Source: Cypionkella sp.
Lineage (GTDB): Bacteria; Pseudomonadota; Alphaproteobacteria; Rhodobacterales; Rhodobacteraceae
DNA: 64,000 nucleotides
Reading direction: 5' to 3'
Assembly (NCBI RefSeq): GCF_028290025.1
Contig: NZ_JAQGKQ010000026.1
Span: forward strand, 1-64,000
Shown here: positions 63,532 through 64,000 of the stretch, piece after piece
How the letters are laid out: every line of letters begins with the position of its first letter
Position numbering within the stretch: position 1 is the first letter of the stretch
The notes under the pieces: model-generated
Database searches by the model: none
What the model was told of the DNA's origin: nothing
What the model saw: the letters and a program-made list of their open reading frames with translations, nothing else
Translations under genes and position numbers: made by a program

Positions 63532-64000
63532 ATGCCCTTTGCGAATGGGGTTAGCCCACATGGTCAGGATTTGGACGATGGCTTACGTGGACGGATTCAC
63601 ATTGAGATATTTGGGCCGCCCGGAGCAGGAAAGACTACGCTTGCGCGTGCGGCAGCGGCGGATTTGGCACGTCATGGTCTGGCTGTGCGGCTTGCGATCA
63701 GCGCGCGTCCAAGCGAATCCGTGGCAAGTCGCAGATTTGCCCTAACATCAAGGCTTTCCAAGTTGGGAGGCGCGGTGTCGCAAATTCTTTCAAGCGATCC
63801 AGTGACCGAGCGTCTGCTGAAGTTGATGCCACTCCCTCGCTGGTCGGCTTCACTGCGACGACGGCGATATATCGCGGGCTTGGCTCGATTTGCGCGTGTG
63901 GATGGGGTATTAGTTCAGGATCAGGGTTATCTTTGCGCAATTGCAGGCTTGGCGCTCGATTCCAAGCGCACCGATGAAAGCATAATCGCGCAGGCGCTTG
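63532..64000 (+). CDS. P-loop NTPase/kinase-like protein, cut by the window end
   Basis: An open frame runs from ATG 63532 to the last base without a stop, giving at least 156 residues. IHIEIFGPPGAGKTTLARAA near residues 22-41 contains a Walker A motif (GPPGAGKTT), followed by a helical region (SRLSKLGGAVSQILSSDPVT) and a strand that could be Walker B-like (VDGVLVQDQGYLCAIAGLAL). This pattern fits small-molecule kinases or sulfotransferase-like P-loop enzymes often found in polysaccharide loci. The family cannot be fixed without the rest of the gene. It is divergent from the polysaccharide operon. Confidence 0.7.
   Translation, partial: MPFANGVSPHGQDLDDGLRGRIHIEIFGPPGAGKTTLARAAAADLARHGLAVRLAISARPSESVASRRFALTSRLSKLGGAVSQILSSDPVTERLLKLMPLPRWSASLRRRRYIAGLARFARVDGVLVQDQGYLCAIAGLALDSKRTDESIIAQAL

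Overview
The window looks like a chromosomal segment of an alphaproteobacterium, most likely Rhodobacteraceae/Paracoccaceae. The clues are an alphaproteobacterial-type initiator tRNA, a tail module in the gene order of the Rhodobacter gene transfer agent (GTA gp11-gp15), high GC, many ATGA/GTGA gene overlaps and an exopolysaccharide locus with RTX proteins. The species cannot be read from the sequence.

Layout. (1) 0-5 kb: an initiator tRNA-Met gene, then accessory genes: a ParD/ParE toxin-antitoxin pair, a frameshifted DUF4365-type gene and a frameshifted gene for a PHP-plus-SMC-like ATPase (TrlF type). (2) 5.2-22 kb, all on the minus strand: a tail-only phage-derived element. It runs from two ParB/DNA-methyltransferase genes (one truncated) through a tail terminator, tail tube, a chaperone with a probable programmed -1 frameshift, tape measure, the GTA-like baseplate set (DUF2460, DUF2163, NlpC/P60, large TIM-barrel hub), fibre-like proteins, a holin-like protein and an endolysin-like hydrolase. 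Terminase, portal, protease, capsid and integrase genes are all absent. (3) 22-24 kb: repeats, a TusA-like gene and a decayed membrane-sensor gene. (4) 24-29 kb: an Lrp-type regulator divergent from a four-gene operon (DUF1330, SDR, PLP aminotransferase, exported cyclase), then a hydroxyacid dehydrogenase. (5) 29-45 kb: a BisC-like molybdoenzyme, then a long plus-strand run encoding a peptide-type ABC importer, two flavin monooxygenases, an acyl-CoA-dehydrogenase-like flavoprotein, a ketopantoate-reductase-like enzyme, a TetR regulator and a DsbA-fold isomerase, ending against a convergent FAD-linked oxidase. I infer uptake and oxidative cleavage of an organic sulfur (or similar heteroatom) compound. 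(6) 46-63 kb, minus strand: an exopolysaccharide synthesis and export locus (nucleotidyltransferases, epimerase, DegT aminotransferase, sugar transferase, Wza-type exporter, Wzc-type tyrosine kinase, Wzy/WaaL-type membrane protein, GT4 glycosyltransferase) with two RTX calcium-binding proteins. A P-loop gene runs off the right end.

How the parts relate. Single-base frameshifts appear in four genes between 0.9 and 20 kb, and a multiply shifted sensor gene lies at 23 kb, while nearly all genes from 24 kb on read through cleanly. That fits decay of an acquired region rather than random assembly error. The most interesting object is the tail-plus-lysis cluster without any head genes, which has the composition of an F-type tailocin or an unusual prophage remnant.
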